64,000 bases of DNA, from contig CM042088.1 of the NCBI GenBank assembly GCA_023512835.1, positions 12,268,078 through 12,332,077 on the forward strand, given 5' to 3'. Shown one piece after another: positions 24,920 to 35,407 of this stretch (the first letter of the stretch is position 1; every line of letters begins with the position of its first letter). The translations under genes were made by a program, and so were the position numbers. The notes beneath the pieces are model-generated. The model made no database searches and had not been told where the DNA came from. It saw only the letters and a list, made by a program, of their open reading frames with translations. Source of the stretch: Taxillus chinensis (lineage: Eukaryota > Streptophyta > Magnoliopsida > Santalales > Loranthaceae).

Positions 24920-26341
24920 TTCTCGGGGGTGGTCGTTCACCTGCTTCCTCCCTCTGCTTCATTATCGTCTCGATCTGTTTTTCCCTCACTGCAGACCTTT
25001 GAAGAGCTCCTTCTAGAGATGCTTCTAGCCTCTTGGATCTGCCGCCTTAAAGTCCGATTCTCCTGGAGGATAGCCTTCATGTCTGTAGTTAGCGTGTGGC
25101 TTGTGTTGTGCCCTCCAAGATATGTATGCGGGGTAAACACCAGGTTTTGAGCCGTTGGGTTGGATCTTGTGTGGTGTGGACCATGCTTGATACATCTTCT
25201 TGCCTTCTTCTGTGAGCATGGTTCTGCTGTAAGTGAAGTCACACTCTTCCATGCCAAAGAGCACGGGAATAATCTGATGATGCCCCACTTGTCTTCCCAC
25301 CTGCAGTGGTGTATATGCAGTTCCTCCCCAGGGACCTAAAAGTGGAACCTAATTGTAGTCCCCGCAGCTATATGTCATGGAGACCACCGACATCCAAGCA
25401 GCAGTCCAGGTAATGTCAGCTTCTGTGAGGTTCTCCAATTTCTTTTTCCAGTTTTCAAAGTCTTTTGGTAGGCTCCACTTGCTGAGCAGAATATCTAGTA
25501 GTGTTTTGGCTGGTACTTGATAAACAGCAGGGAAACGATGAACACTACAGGCGAAATGACCTTGCAACCAGGTACACAGGAGAGGTAGGCACCCCATGAA
25601 CTGTCCCGAGCCTTTACTCCTCAGGTAAGTAAGAGATCGGATGGTTTCAGCCAAGATAGCAGGAGTAGGGTCACATCCTTTGAGCACCTGCTGGACCAAA
25701 TCTACAATTGCCCCATCGATGTGGGCTGGTATCCTCGGGAAAATGACTAGCCCATATATAGCTAGTGTAAGCAGTTTGTGTGCCTCTGCTTCTGTTGCAG
25801 TCTATATTATTTCTTTGATTGTTGCCCATGGAAGATATTCTCGCCCACCGTAGGTTGTGACCGCCGGTGAGTCCCATACTGGCTTTCCCATAATCTCAGC
25901 AAAGGCCCTTCGACATGACCTTCTGGGCTCAGGTAGATAGATCTTCATTTTGTTTTCCACGGGGATGTCCAATAATCTTCTATATTCTTCTATTGTGGGA
26001 ACCAGATCTATGCCGTTGAAGTCAAAGCACCGCCGTCGAGGCTCCCAGAAATATATGGCTGCCCCAAGCATACCTGTATCGGCCAGTAGCTCGGTCACAT
26101 GGAGCAAATCCCCAAACTGTTATATGTATATGCTTTTCTTTTCGTCTGACCACTGCCTCTATATTGTCTGCACCTCCTTAGTGTAGTCCAGCTGATCTTC
26201 TATGATAACATGTTCTGCCTTGTGGGTTTCCCCTGGCGGAAAGTCTCCAAGGCGAAGTTGAATGTCTCCAGATGCTTGGGCCACCACTGCGACAGCCTCC
26301 TTGTCCTGAGGGCTTTTTAGGAGATGACTGAAAGTTGCCAT
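24920..26341 (-). pseudogene. Extra upstream ORF of Tat/Ogre element (DUF7745 / plant-mobile-domain-like)
   Basis: Minus-strand frames from 26341 down to 24937 join with a stop near 26120 and one after CGDYN near 25350. Key blocks: MATFSHLLKSPQDKEAVAV; ELLADTGMLGAAIYFWEP and DLVPTIEEYRRLLDIPVE; LAIYGLVIFPR; FMGCLPLLCTWLQGHF; ADITWTAAWMSVVSMTYSCGDYN; VPLLGPWGG. This is the pattern of DUF7745 proteins, which occur as an additional ORF ahead of gag in Ogre-type elements and are related to the plant mobile domain of MAIL1/MAIN. The function in the element is unknown. A basic coiled-coil tail follows (24937-25050). A degraded equivalent is present at 42040-42600. Confidence 0.7.
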
Positions 26342-26988
26342 GCCTATATGAATGTCATGTTATGCATGATGTCAGGTTAGGATGACAGGTTAATATATAT
26401 CAAGGCAGTTAGACAGGATAAAGAATAAACCAATCGTAAAAAGCTAATATATATGCAGGGGATGTCTTAAGGACTACCCTGCAAAACAAAGGTTAGCATG
26501 GCATGGAATGAGCAAACAAAATGTGGGTCAATGCCCCTGATGGGCGTTTATTCCTACACCTATCTTATTCGTTGGTTCCCAAACTTCCTCAATAGAGGGC
26601 TCCGTATACCATGGGATTTACCGGAGGGGGGTCTTAAAAGGACGTGCCTTAAAAGAACCTTAAGCTTGAGTGAGGAGTCCGAGGCCCCATTGCGGATAAT
26701 GATCAATGCGCTGGGGACCCTACTGAACCTCGCTAACCTAAATTGTCCTAAACCCGGGTATAGGGTTATGCATGAATGCAACAAGTATGGAAAGCAATAA
26801 ATCACAACTATCATGGTAATTAAAGCGTATAAATAAATCACATTTAAACGACAACTGTATAAAAAATAAGTAAATCACAATTATATCTAAAAAAATAACT
26901 TACCATGACAGTTAACTATATACAACAGTACAATTAAATATAACCTCCTAATCCTAGTTCTAGACCTAACTCTCTAAAGTGTTCATTC

Positions 26989-27006
26989 TCCCCAGCAGAG
27001 TCGCCA
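26989..27006 (-). promoter_or_regulatory. Primer-binding site, Arg-tRNA type
   Basis: The minus strand reads TGGCGACTCTGCTGGGGA, 2 nt after the LTR end (…GATGACA). It is the complement of a tRNA 3' end finishing in CGCCA, and is the tRNA-Arg site reported for Ogre-type elements. It anchors the LTR/internal boundary. Confidence 0.8.
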
Positions 27007-27008
27007 GC

Positions 27009-28690
27009 TGTCATCACTGGTTTTCATCGAGGCCCGTTTGGGGTGAGCTCAAACTAAACCAATGGTGAGAAATTTAGAGTCGCCACCAACTGTTTTTGGG
27101 GTACAGTTGGATACCCTCTATTTTGAGTAGTTTAAAGTGTGTGGTCTGCGTTATCAGAGAAGGGTTCGGGAGTTGGTTACGTGTAGGGAAGGATTAGCAC
27201 CCCTAGAGCGCCCTTTCGGTATCTAATTTATGAGGAGGAGGTTTTCTATTTATTTGTACTGTCATGACTAGGTTAAGTTTCTATGATTTTTATTTATCTA
27301 AGTTATTTATTAAAGTCATGGTTAAAATGGATTTACCCTAAAGTTCTAAAGGGAATCCAAAAGGTTTTGGGTTTTTGTTTGAAGTGGATAATGAGATCCT
27401 ACGGGTTGGTTTTGGTGTTTGGTTTTATTTTGGAAATTGAAGTCCTCAAATATGATTTTTTTTATTTTCCCTTTTTTTGGTTTTTGTGTTTCGTAAAAAA
27501 AAATGTTGTGTTTTGGTTTTGCTCCCTTTTTGGTTTGAAAACATGAAAACGTTTTTTATGTTTTCTTTTGTTTTGTTTTTTTTTTGTTTTCTTTTTCGAA
27601 ACCTTTCTTCTTCTTTTTTTTTTGAAAACCCAAAATCCTAATCAAAGTAATGAACATATGCATTAAAGTAAAAAAAAAAAAAACTGTGGAGTGTGTGATT
27701 ATGATATCCCCAAATAAAAGCACTTTTTTTTCATCTTTTTTTTATGCCTCTCTTTGCGCTCTTTTTTTTTTTTTTTTAGTTTCCTTGCTATTACATATTA
27801 CAACTGTGTGTGAAATGACAATTACAATCAATAAAATCAAAGAAGACAAATAAAAAACAAGATAACAAAAAGAAACAACATAATACAACAATTACAAAAA
27901 AAAGAGAATAGCGTAAGGCAATCGAAAGGAAAAATTAACCCGACTTTATCTTAGATTTGGGGCTCTGATTGCTGCAACGTTGGCGGGAAGGCGTGACTCC
28001 TTTCTTGGTGTTTTTGAAGAGAGGTGGCTGGGCGAAATTGGCAGCAAATCTGGGCGTTTTTTGGGACTGAACTCTCCTTCCCCTTTTTTGATCAGGGAGC
28101 TGGGTATGAGGAAAAAATGGCAGCAGGTTTTTTGTCAGAGATAAGGAGTCTTTCTGTTCTCTCTCTCTTGGGACGTTTTTTGCAGGTAAGAAGCTGGGGC
28201 GTTTTTTTTGATGTGAAGACTTTGGGGAAAGGGAGAAGCTTGGCACAATCAGGGCCTGGGCGTAATCTAAGCGCTCTCTCTTTTTCTTTGTTGTTTTTTT
28301 TTTGTTTTTTTTGTTGGGGAAAGGAGGGCTGGAACGAGATAGGAGGGAAAGAGGATGAAGGGGCAATGTAGAGAGACTGGGCGATCTTCTTTTTTGGGTT
28401 TTGAATCTCTCTTTTTTTTTTTTGTGCAGGGAAGAAGATTGGACGTAACCCTGGTAGCAGCTTTTCAACGATGAGGGGTCTCTGTGTTTTTTCCTTTTCT
28501 TTTTTTTTTTCTCTCTTTTGCGTGGACGAATCTCAGGCGTGATCTCTCTTTTCTATCTTTCTTTTTTTTCTCTCAACTCTGTTTTTTTTTTCTTTTCTCT
28601 TTCTGTTTGCGCTGGGAGGAGGAATGGTAGCAGGTTCTTTGCAACGATGATGGCTCTCTCCTCTTTTCCTTTTCTTTTTTTTTTCTCTCC
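27009..28690 (-). repeat. LTR of the minus-strand Tat/Ogre copy (truncated)
   Basis: Plus-strand left end TGTCATCACTGG is the reverse complement of the LTR 3' end, directly before the primer site. The block 27050-27240 matches, inverted, the LTR end at 41740-42008 (ACTCCCGAACCCTTCT, CCCCAAAAACA). The rest (27440-28740) is T-rich on the plus strand. It ends where the head-to-head plus-strand copy begins, so the distal LTR end is lost. Confidence 0.7.
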
Positions 28691-28915
28691 TTTTTTTTGT
28701 TTCCTGCATTGTACTTTGTGTTTGTTTGAAAATGTTTGAAATAAAGTTATTTGCTTCTCTAACTGTTTGCATAGTCATTCATGCATACATGCATATCAGA
28801 TGAAAAAAATCAAATAAAAATTCCCTTGTACCCAGGTGGGTAGCAGACTTTTTCCAGGATTGCGCACTCTTACAATCTCAGATCTCACCGCAATCAGGTA
28901 TCACAGCCACAACCA

Positions 28916-30250
28916 ATGGCAGACGAAGCAGAGAACAGACTCATGGGTTTAGAGCAATCACAACAAGCCCTGCAGGGGCAAATAGCTTTGATCATGGATA
29001 TGCTCACCAAGCTGACTGTAGAAACAGAAAGAATCCCGGCAAGAGGAACCCCGACAGAAGGAACTACCAATCACCATCAAGAGTAGGGGCAGGAAGCAGT
29101 TCAACCGCCCAGTCTGGCTCCGAGCTAGGCACCCACCTATCATCTTGCTATGGCATAACCCCCAACTCCAAATCCAACTCATTTCACTATGCCTGCATTA
29201 GGACATGCAATGGAGGTAATGGGTTCTCCAGCCCCGAAGGAGGACATTGAGTACCCTGCTCTAAGACGACTGGAGGAAAGATTGAAAGCCGTAGAAGGCA
29301 TCGATAGCTATGGCATGACCAGCCCACAAGACTTATGTTTGGTCCCTGGAGTGGTGCTGCCACCAAAGTTCAAAATGCCAAAGTTTAAGAAGTTCAACGG
29401 GACCCGGTGTCCAAAGACACATTTGGCCATGTACTGTCAAAAGATGGCTGCTTATGCTGGTGAAGACAAGCTCCTCATGCATTGTTCTAGGAAAGTCTAA
29501 CTGGGGCATCCCTTCGCTGGTACTTTCAGCTAAATGGAAACCGCATCAAGACATGGAAAGAATTAGCTACTTCCTTCTTCGCACAATATAAACATGTCAC
29601 CGAGCTGGCACTGGATCGATTAACCCTGCAGTCCATGGAAAAGGGATCCGAGGAAAATTTCAAAGATTATGCACGAAGATGGAGAGAGACTGCTGTGGAG
29701 GTCCAACCTCCCCTTGCTGAAAGAGAACTCACCACTCTTTTTATTAACACACTAAAAGGCGTATACTACGAGAAGTTGATAGGTAACGTCTCCAACAGAT
29801 TTGCAGACTTGGTTGCATCCGGTGAACGTGTAGAAAGTGGAATTAAAGGAGGAAAGCTAAAGGGTGATGCGGCTGAGGCATCAAAATGGTTTCAACCACC
29901 AGCAAAGAAGAAGGAAAATGGGAGCAACCTGGTATACCAAGCGCACCAGTCAATACAACCAACATTCTACCCAGCACCAGGGTGCTACGAGGGTCACCGG
30001 TAGCTGCTTATGCTGCACCTGCTCCACCTCCCCAATTCATGCCATACTTGTCGCAAGGAGGGGTTCCATTTCCATATTCAATGGTACCTAACTCATTTCA
30101 ACCGAGAGCGCCACACCTAGAGCAACCAAGGCCAGCAAGTTAGGAAGGACCAGGAGCCTCATTCCAAGGACAGGGGCAACCGAGGGCCCAGACCCAGCAA
30201 GCAGGAGCGAATCAGGCTCCTCGTTGACCATGACAAGAGTTTGACCCAAT
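28916..30250 (+). pseudogene. Tat/Ogre gag, copy 1
   Basis: ATG at 28916 (MADEAENRLMGLEQSQQAL). In-frame stops occur at about 29083 and 29128; the frame then reads EERLKAVEGIDSYGMTSPQD and FKMPKFKKFNGTRCPKTH. A shift near 29495 leads to ENFKDYARRWRETAVEVQPPL and LKGVYYEKLIGNVSN (29635-30003), and another shift to the Pro-rich part. It corresponds to the minus copy 23340-24616. Confidence 0.85.
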
Positions 30251-30383
30251 TCCAATGACTTATGCGGAATTATACCCCAAGCTCTTAGAGGCAAGGATGG
30301 TAACCCCTATACCCTTGGGAGACATAAAGATTCCTCCCCCGGCCTAGTACAAGCCAGATGCTAGATGTGAATATCATGCAGGC

Positions 30384-30501
30384 GGAGCTGGACATGATAT
30401 CAAAAATTGTATAACATTCAAAAGGAAGGTTCAGGCATTGAAGGAGCTGGACATGATATCGAAAATTGCATAACATTCAAAAGGAAGGTTAGGCATTGAA
30501 G
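30384..30501 (+). repeat. 59-bp tandem duplication across the gag zinc knuckle
   Basis: GGAGCTGGACATGATATC starts at 30384 and again at 30443; both units continue through AACATTCAAAAGGAAGG. Unit length 59 is not a multiple of three, so it shifts the frame of the CEYHAGGAGHDI-type knuckle. Copy 2 (44470-44540) has a single unit. Confidence 0.9.
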
Positions 30502-31079
30502 GATGCGAAGTGGCTAGATTTTTCTGCACTGACCGGGATGCCAAATGTGAACAGCAATCCTCTCCTAGAACACTCCAACAATGTTGCTAGTATCGAGAAT
30601 GAAGGATGACTGGAGAAGGTGTCCCAAGTACAAATGGAGAAAACATATTTGTTTACCCTGCTACAGGAGCATGGCTATATACTTGCTAAAGACACGCTGG
30701 AGGTAGGAAAGGGAACAGATGGGGAAAAACAATGACCTTATCACAACATGTCGCGGGGACATGACATCGCAGAATGTAGTGAGTTTTTCGAGGTGGTGCA
30801 AAAACTCATGGACTAAAGGATGATCGAATTCTCCAGGGAAGAGACAGACAGTCAAAGTCAGATGATCCAAGGAGACATGTCATACAAACCATTGTGAGTG
30901 CCAACCCCCCTCGTCTTGAATGTTAAAACTCCAGAAATCCCACTACTGCCTCATGGAATTACACCTCTCACCATACGTGTCCCTGCCTTTTCCCTACAAG
31001 ACAGAGAATGCGGTCCCATGGAACTACAACTATGAGGTAGTTCAGCGAGCCACCGCAACAGAAAAGAAAACTCGGAGTG

Positions 31080-32206
31080 GTCGTGCTTATGCTCCTGATA
31101 TGGTTGACAAAGCAAGGAAAGAAAAAGCTGCGGAACCAGACATTGAGCCAACACTGGAGGTGACAAAGAAAGGAACACCAGTCACTGAAGAAGAGACAAC
31201 ATAATTTTTGAAACTCATGAAGCAGAGCGAGTATAACATTGTGGATCAACTGAGTCGACAACCGGCTCACATCTCATTGCTCTCATTAATGATGGATTCC
31301 CAACCCCACCGAGAAGCACTCATGAAGGTTCTAAGCCAAGCCTATGTTCCTCCAACCATCTCGGTGGCGAATGTGGACGGACTCACTAGTAATCTCATTA
31401 TGAACAACGTCATCAGCTTTGGAGATGACGAGCTGCCCCAGGAAGGAAAGGGGCATATAAAGGCTCTGCACATCACAGTCAAATGTAAGGAGCACACCAT
31501 AGCTCGAGTACTTATCAATAATGGCTCTGCCTTGAACATTATGCCCTTATATATACTGCAACAACTGCCGGTCGATGCATCCTGTATGCGCCCTTGTACA
31601 ATGAAGGTACGAGCATTTGATGGAGGCAAACGTGATGTGGTGGGAACTCTGGACATTCCACTCCTAATTGGGCCAGTGACTTTTACGGTGGAATTTCAGG
31701 TGATGGACATCACGCCATATTACAGCTGTTTGTTGGGAAGACCCTGGATCCACATGGCAGGGGCAGTGCCGTCAAGCCTCCACCAAAAGATGAAATTTGC
31801 AATGGGAGACCAACTTGTTTGCATCTCTGGAGAGACAAGTTTCCTCGTCACCAAACCAGCATCAGTTCCTTATGTTGAGAACAACGAAGATATACCAGAA
31901 TGCTCCTATCGGGCATTTGAGATGGTGAATGTCACTTCTGCCCCAATACATTATCTCTCGAAGGCTGCAAGAATGGTTGCAGCCACCATGATCAAGCAAG
32001 GGTACAAACCAGGGCAAGAATTAGGCCCAAAGGCTCAAGGAATCCAAAAACCATTGACCACTCGAGAAAATACCGAGAAGTTTGGGCTAGGCTACGTCCC
32101 TACAAAAGCTAACAGACAGAGGGAAGCTATCAAGAAGAGGGAAGTCAGAATGGCAAGATTGCAGAAAAGCCAGTACAAGAAGAAAGGAGGAGCTTTCCCC
32201 CCTTAA
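31080..32206 (+). pseudogene. Tat/Ogre protease with G-patch, copy 1
   Basis: A stop at about 31202 splits it; the main frame 31208-32206 (332 codons) is open. Blocks: LMKQSEYNIVDQLSRQPAHI, the protease core ARVLINNGSALNIMP, GPVTFTVEFQVMDI.PYYSCLLGRPWIH, then a G-patch-like part (MIKQGYKPGQELGPKAQGI...KFGLGYVP). The catalytic Asp of D-N-G-S is Asn here (AAT); copy 2 has GAC at the same place (about 45611). It would cut the polyprotein if active, but the missing Asp makes that unlikely. The frame closes with a Lys-rich tail at 32206. Confidence 0.85.
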
Positions 32207-32615
32207 ATGTTACATTCCGGACTGGAGGGTTTATCCATAAGAGCCAACCTGAGCCCGAGATGGGGACTGTAGCTACATTGGACACAAACGAACATGCACC
32301 AAGTGAGATGGTTCAGTTAGTGTGAGAGGATACCAACCAGCCATTGAACAATTGGACCAGCCTGGACCTCCCCATAATGTAATGCTTACGGGGTCACTGG
32401 GATTTAATGTATTCTATTTTAATGTCTTTTGAAGCAGTGAAAATTTGTTTTTATCATTACTTAAGCAAGAATACGCAGTAGAGGCCTCTGAGTCTGATAA
32501 AAGGAATATCCGAAGGTCGCCGTCCAACTACTATCTTGATGGTCCCGTTCTATATAAGAGAAACCATGACATGGTGTTATTGCGGTGTGTGGCAAAAGAA
32601 GAGTCGACATAGATA

Positions 32616-33680
32616 ATGAAAGAAGTGCACGAAGGAGAATGCGGTTCACATGCAAATGGACATGCATTAACAAGGCAAATCATGCAAATGGGTTATTATT
32701 GGGTAACCATGGAGAAAGATTGTATTGAATATGTGCGCAAATGCCTTAAGTGTCAAATTTATGGCGATAAAATCCAAGTACCGCCATCTGGACTGCATGT
32801 GATGGTTTCCTCGTGGCCGTTTTCGCTTTGGGGCATCGATGTTATCGGACCAATCTCGCCAAAAGCTTCCAATGGTCACCGCTTCATCTTAGTGGCCATC
32901 GATTACTTTACCAAGTGGTTAGAAGCAGCGTCATATGCCAACGTCACACAAGTTGTGGTACTCAAATTTCTACGGAGAAACATTATATGTCGATATGGGC
33001 TTCCTAACTAGATCATAACAGACAATGCTGCCAATTTGAACAGTCAGATGATGGGTAAGTTGTGCAAAACATACAAAATCCAACACCGTAACTCGACTCC
33101 CTATCGCCCCAAAATGAATGGAGTAGTTAAAGCGGCCAATAAGAACATCAAGAACATTATCAGAAAGATGACTAAGACATACAAAGATTGGCATGAGAAA
33201 CTACCATATGCTTTGCATGCTTATCGTACCTCAGTGCGAACATCAACTGGGGCAACTCTGTTTTCTTTGGTCTACGGCATGGAAGCAGTTCTACCTGTCG
33301 AAGTGGAGATACCTTCCCTTTGAGTACTCAAGGATACTCAGCTCGAAGAAGCAGAATGGGCCCAAAGTCGTTATCAGCAGTTGAATTTAATTGAGGGCAA
33401 ACGCTTGGTAGTTGTTTGTAGAGGATAGCTATATCAATAGAGAATGATGAACAACTACAATAAAAAGGTGAAGCCCAGAAGCTTTCAAGCAGGTGACCTC
33501 GTCCTCAAGAAGATTTTACCAATTCAACATGACCATAGAGGCAAGTGGACTCCCAATTATGAAGGCCCTTATGTGGTGAAAAAAGCATTCTTAGGAGGTG
33601 CCTTAATCCTTGCCAGAATGGATGGGGATGAGCTCCCTAACCCAGTGAATAGCGATGCGGTGAAAAAGTTCTATGCTTAA
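32616..33680 (+). pseudogene. Tat/Ogre integrase, copy 1
   Basis: Zinc-binding HHCC: HEGECGSHANGH ... CLKC. Core: SLWGIDVIGPI (Asp 1), then IITDNAANLNSQMMG (Asp 2) after an in-frame TAG at 33009, then PKMNGVVKAANKNIKN, where the Glu of DD35E is replaced by Lys. The C-terminal part (KKVKPRSFQAGDLVLKK, GKWTPNYEGPYVV, NPVNSDAVKKFYA) is intact at 33444-33680 behind another stop. It lies just after the deletion junction. Confidence 0.85.
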
Positions 33681-33724
33681 CTCTAATCCCTCTTAACAAG
33701 ATTCTCATTCCTGTAATGAGTGGA

Positions 33725-33829
33725 CTTGGTGAAAACCCAAAAGGGCATCAAGGGTAAAATACAAAGCTCCAACAATAGATCAAGAAGCAAGCAAAGGCGG
33801 ACTTGGTGAAAACCCGAAAGGGCACCAAG
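33725..33829 (+). other. Tandem pair of predicted RNA hairpins (copy 1)
   Basis: Two 28-nt units, 33725-33752 and 33802-33829, 77 nt apart. Each can fold as a 7-bp stem CTTGGTG/CACCAAG, a 4-A bulge on the 5' side, a CCC/GGG stem and a GAAA loop (AAAA in the first). In the first unit CATCAAG replaces CACCAAG, which keeps pairing by a G-U wobble. The same pair occurs in copy 2 with the same spacing (52113 and 52190). Function unknown; position is between integrase and the 3' LTR. Confidence 0.6.
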
Positions 33830-34450
33830 AGTAAAATACAAAGCCAACGACAAATCCTGAAGGGTAAAATCAGCGAGAATCTAGAAGGATCAACATCACA
33901 TGAAACAGGGTCTGTTGCAAAAAATGGAAACAGCACAGTAGCTGCAAATGGTGGAAGACTCGGTCAAACCTAAGACACACTCGAATCAAATTTGTATATT
34001 ATGCTTTTTAAAGACTTGTAGTTCTGTTTATCATATTATGACAATAGGGCACTTTTTATGATATAAATATGTTTTGTGGAATCAAACTAGTAAAATCCCA
34101 TTTTTCATCTCTATCATCTTCATTTCACATTTAAGTAGAATATCTTAAATTCCCAGTAAGCTCTTTTAGCATTGCCTTATGAGTAGGGTCAAGCTCAAAA
34201 TCCCCAAACAAATTAAGTCCCCCAACTCAGAGTACCCATATCTCCACAGAATATCACTATCCCCAAAGAAGTCATCAAGTCAAGCTCCCCAATGTGGCGA
34301 AGCTAAATTAAACAGACCCTTCATCCACAAAAGGGAGTTCCCTAGGAAAGATAGAGCGGACTCCCCATCCAAAGAGAAAATTGTTCCTCGACAAGTTGAA
34401 TGTTAACCAACCTCTCCAACAGCATTGAGATAAATCTCCAGTCCTGGCCA
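33753..34450 (+). other. 3' non-coding region of Tat/Ogre copy 1
   Basis: No coding content apart from the hairpin pair. The stretch 33950-34400 is nearly collinear with 52340-52850 of copy 2. I cannot place the polypurine tract or the exact 5' end of the following LTR. Confidence 0.55.
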
Positions 34451-34844
34451 AACCCTCAGTGATACATCACATTGCATTCGATGCATACATCGCATTGCAT
34501 CACATTGCATCATATTTCACCACAGGTTGAGGTTTATGTATCCTCGCATATAGCACATTGCATTCCATGCCTCATTTGTATACATTCAGCATATTCTGCA
34601 ATTTCAGGAACGTTATCACCTTTGAAGATCCTAAGAGCTCATCCTCAGCAAGCTTCTCATCAAGACTTCCTAGCTTTCTTTGTTCAACTGTACAAATCTT
34701 TCTTTACAATTTCCCCAAGCTCGAAAAGCACCCTTTTGACACTCGAATAAACTTCTTCCCTTTCCGGGTAACCTCGTAGAGCAATCTCATTGAGTGAACT
34801 CGTAGAGGAAGCCCATATGTCCTCTTCAACAATCATGTACTCTT

Positions 34845-35387
34845 GTCAGGCCCTAGATGCCTTTTCAATTCCTGTTAGGCCTTGGATGCCTTTTAACTTT
34901 CAGTTAGGCCTCGGATGCCTTTTCAATTTCTGTCAGGCCTAGGATGCCTCTTCCCTTTTTATTAGGCCTTGGATGCCTTTTCCCTTTCTGTCAGGCCTTG
35001 TATGCCTTTTCAATTTGTTGTTAGGCCCTAGATGCCTTTTCAATTCCTGTCAGGCCTTGGATGCCGTTTCCCTTTCAGTCAGGCCTTGGAGGCCTTTTCA
35101 ATTTCTGTCAGGCCTTGGATGTCTCTTCCCTTTCTGTTAGGCCTTGGATGGCTTTTCCCTTTCTATCAGGCCTTGGATGCCTTTTCCCTTTCTGTCAGGC
35201 CTTGGATGCCTTTTCAATTTCCTGTTAGGCCCTAGATGCCTTTTCCCTTTTTGTCAGGCCTTGGATGCCTTTTTAATTTCCTGTTAGGCCCTAGATACCT
35301 TTTCAATTCCTATCAGGCCTTGGATGCCATTTCCCTCTTTGTCAGGCCTTGGATGCCTTTTCACATTCTATTAGGCCTTGCTTGCCT
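34845..35387 (+). repeat. 29-30-bp minisatellite (CAGGCCTTGGATGCCTTTT type)
   Basis: About eighteen imperfect units built on TCAGGCCTTGGATGCC plus TTTTCAATTTC or TTTCCCTTTCTG. The array continues after the CACTA element at 39259-39320, so the element landed inside it. Related units occur at 55270-55400 behind copy 2. The open frame across it is a consequence of the repeat. Confidence 0.9.
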
Positions 35388-35407
35388 CACTACAAGAAAT
35401 CAGGCCT
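35388..35407 (+). repeat. CACTA terminal inverted repeat, left
   Basis: CACTACAAGAAATCAGGCCT; perfect partner of 39239-39258 on the opposite strand. Confidence 0.95.

Larger units (their letters stand above)
23340..28690 (-). mobile_element. Tat/Ogre-type Ty3/gypsy element, minus-strand partial copy
   Basis: Read on the minus strand: an LTR (about 28690-27009), a primer-binding site (27006-26989), an extra ORF with a DUF7745-like domain (about 26340-24920), then gag (24616-23340). The extra upstream ORF and the Arg-tRNA primer site are marks of the Tat/Ogre lineage. The copy stops within or just after gag; protease and everything beyond are missing at its left end. Confidence 0.85.
28690..34450 (+). 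mobile_element. Tat/Ogre-type Ty3/gypsy copy 1 (plus strand), RT deleted
   Basis: It starts in the spacer before gag (matching the minus copy at 24650-24790), so its own 5' LTR and extra ORF are absent. Gag (28916-30250), protease with G-patch (31080-32206), then directly integrase (32616-33680). The RT, RNase H and archaeal-type RNase H present in copy 2 (about 46530-48845) are missing at a junction near 32455. A 3' non-coding stretch with paired hairpins follows (33725-33829). Confidence 0.85.

Noticed and set aside
27900..28780. Several 60-180-codon frames on both strands in T-rich DNA
   Set aside because: They are Phe/Leu- or Lys/Arg-biased products of poly(T/A) tracts in LTR sequence.
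34845..35387. CRISPR-like array
   Set aside because: Units are contiguous and imperfect with no spacers; the genome is a plant nuclear one and the array is an LTR minisatellite.
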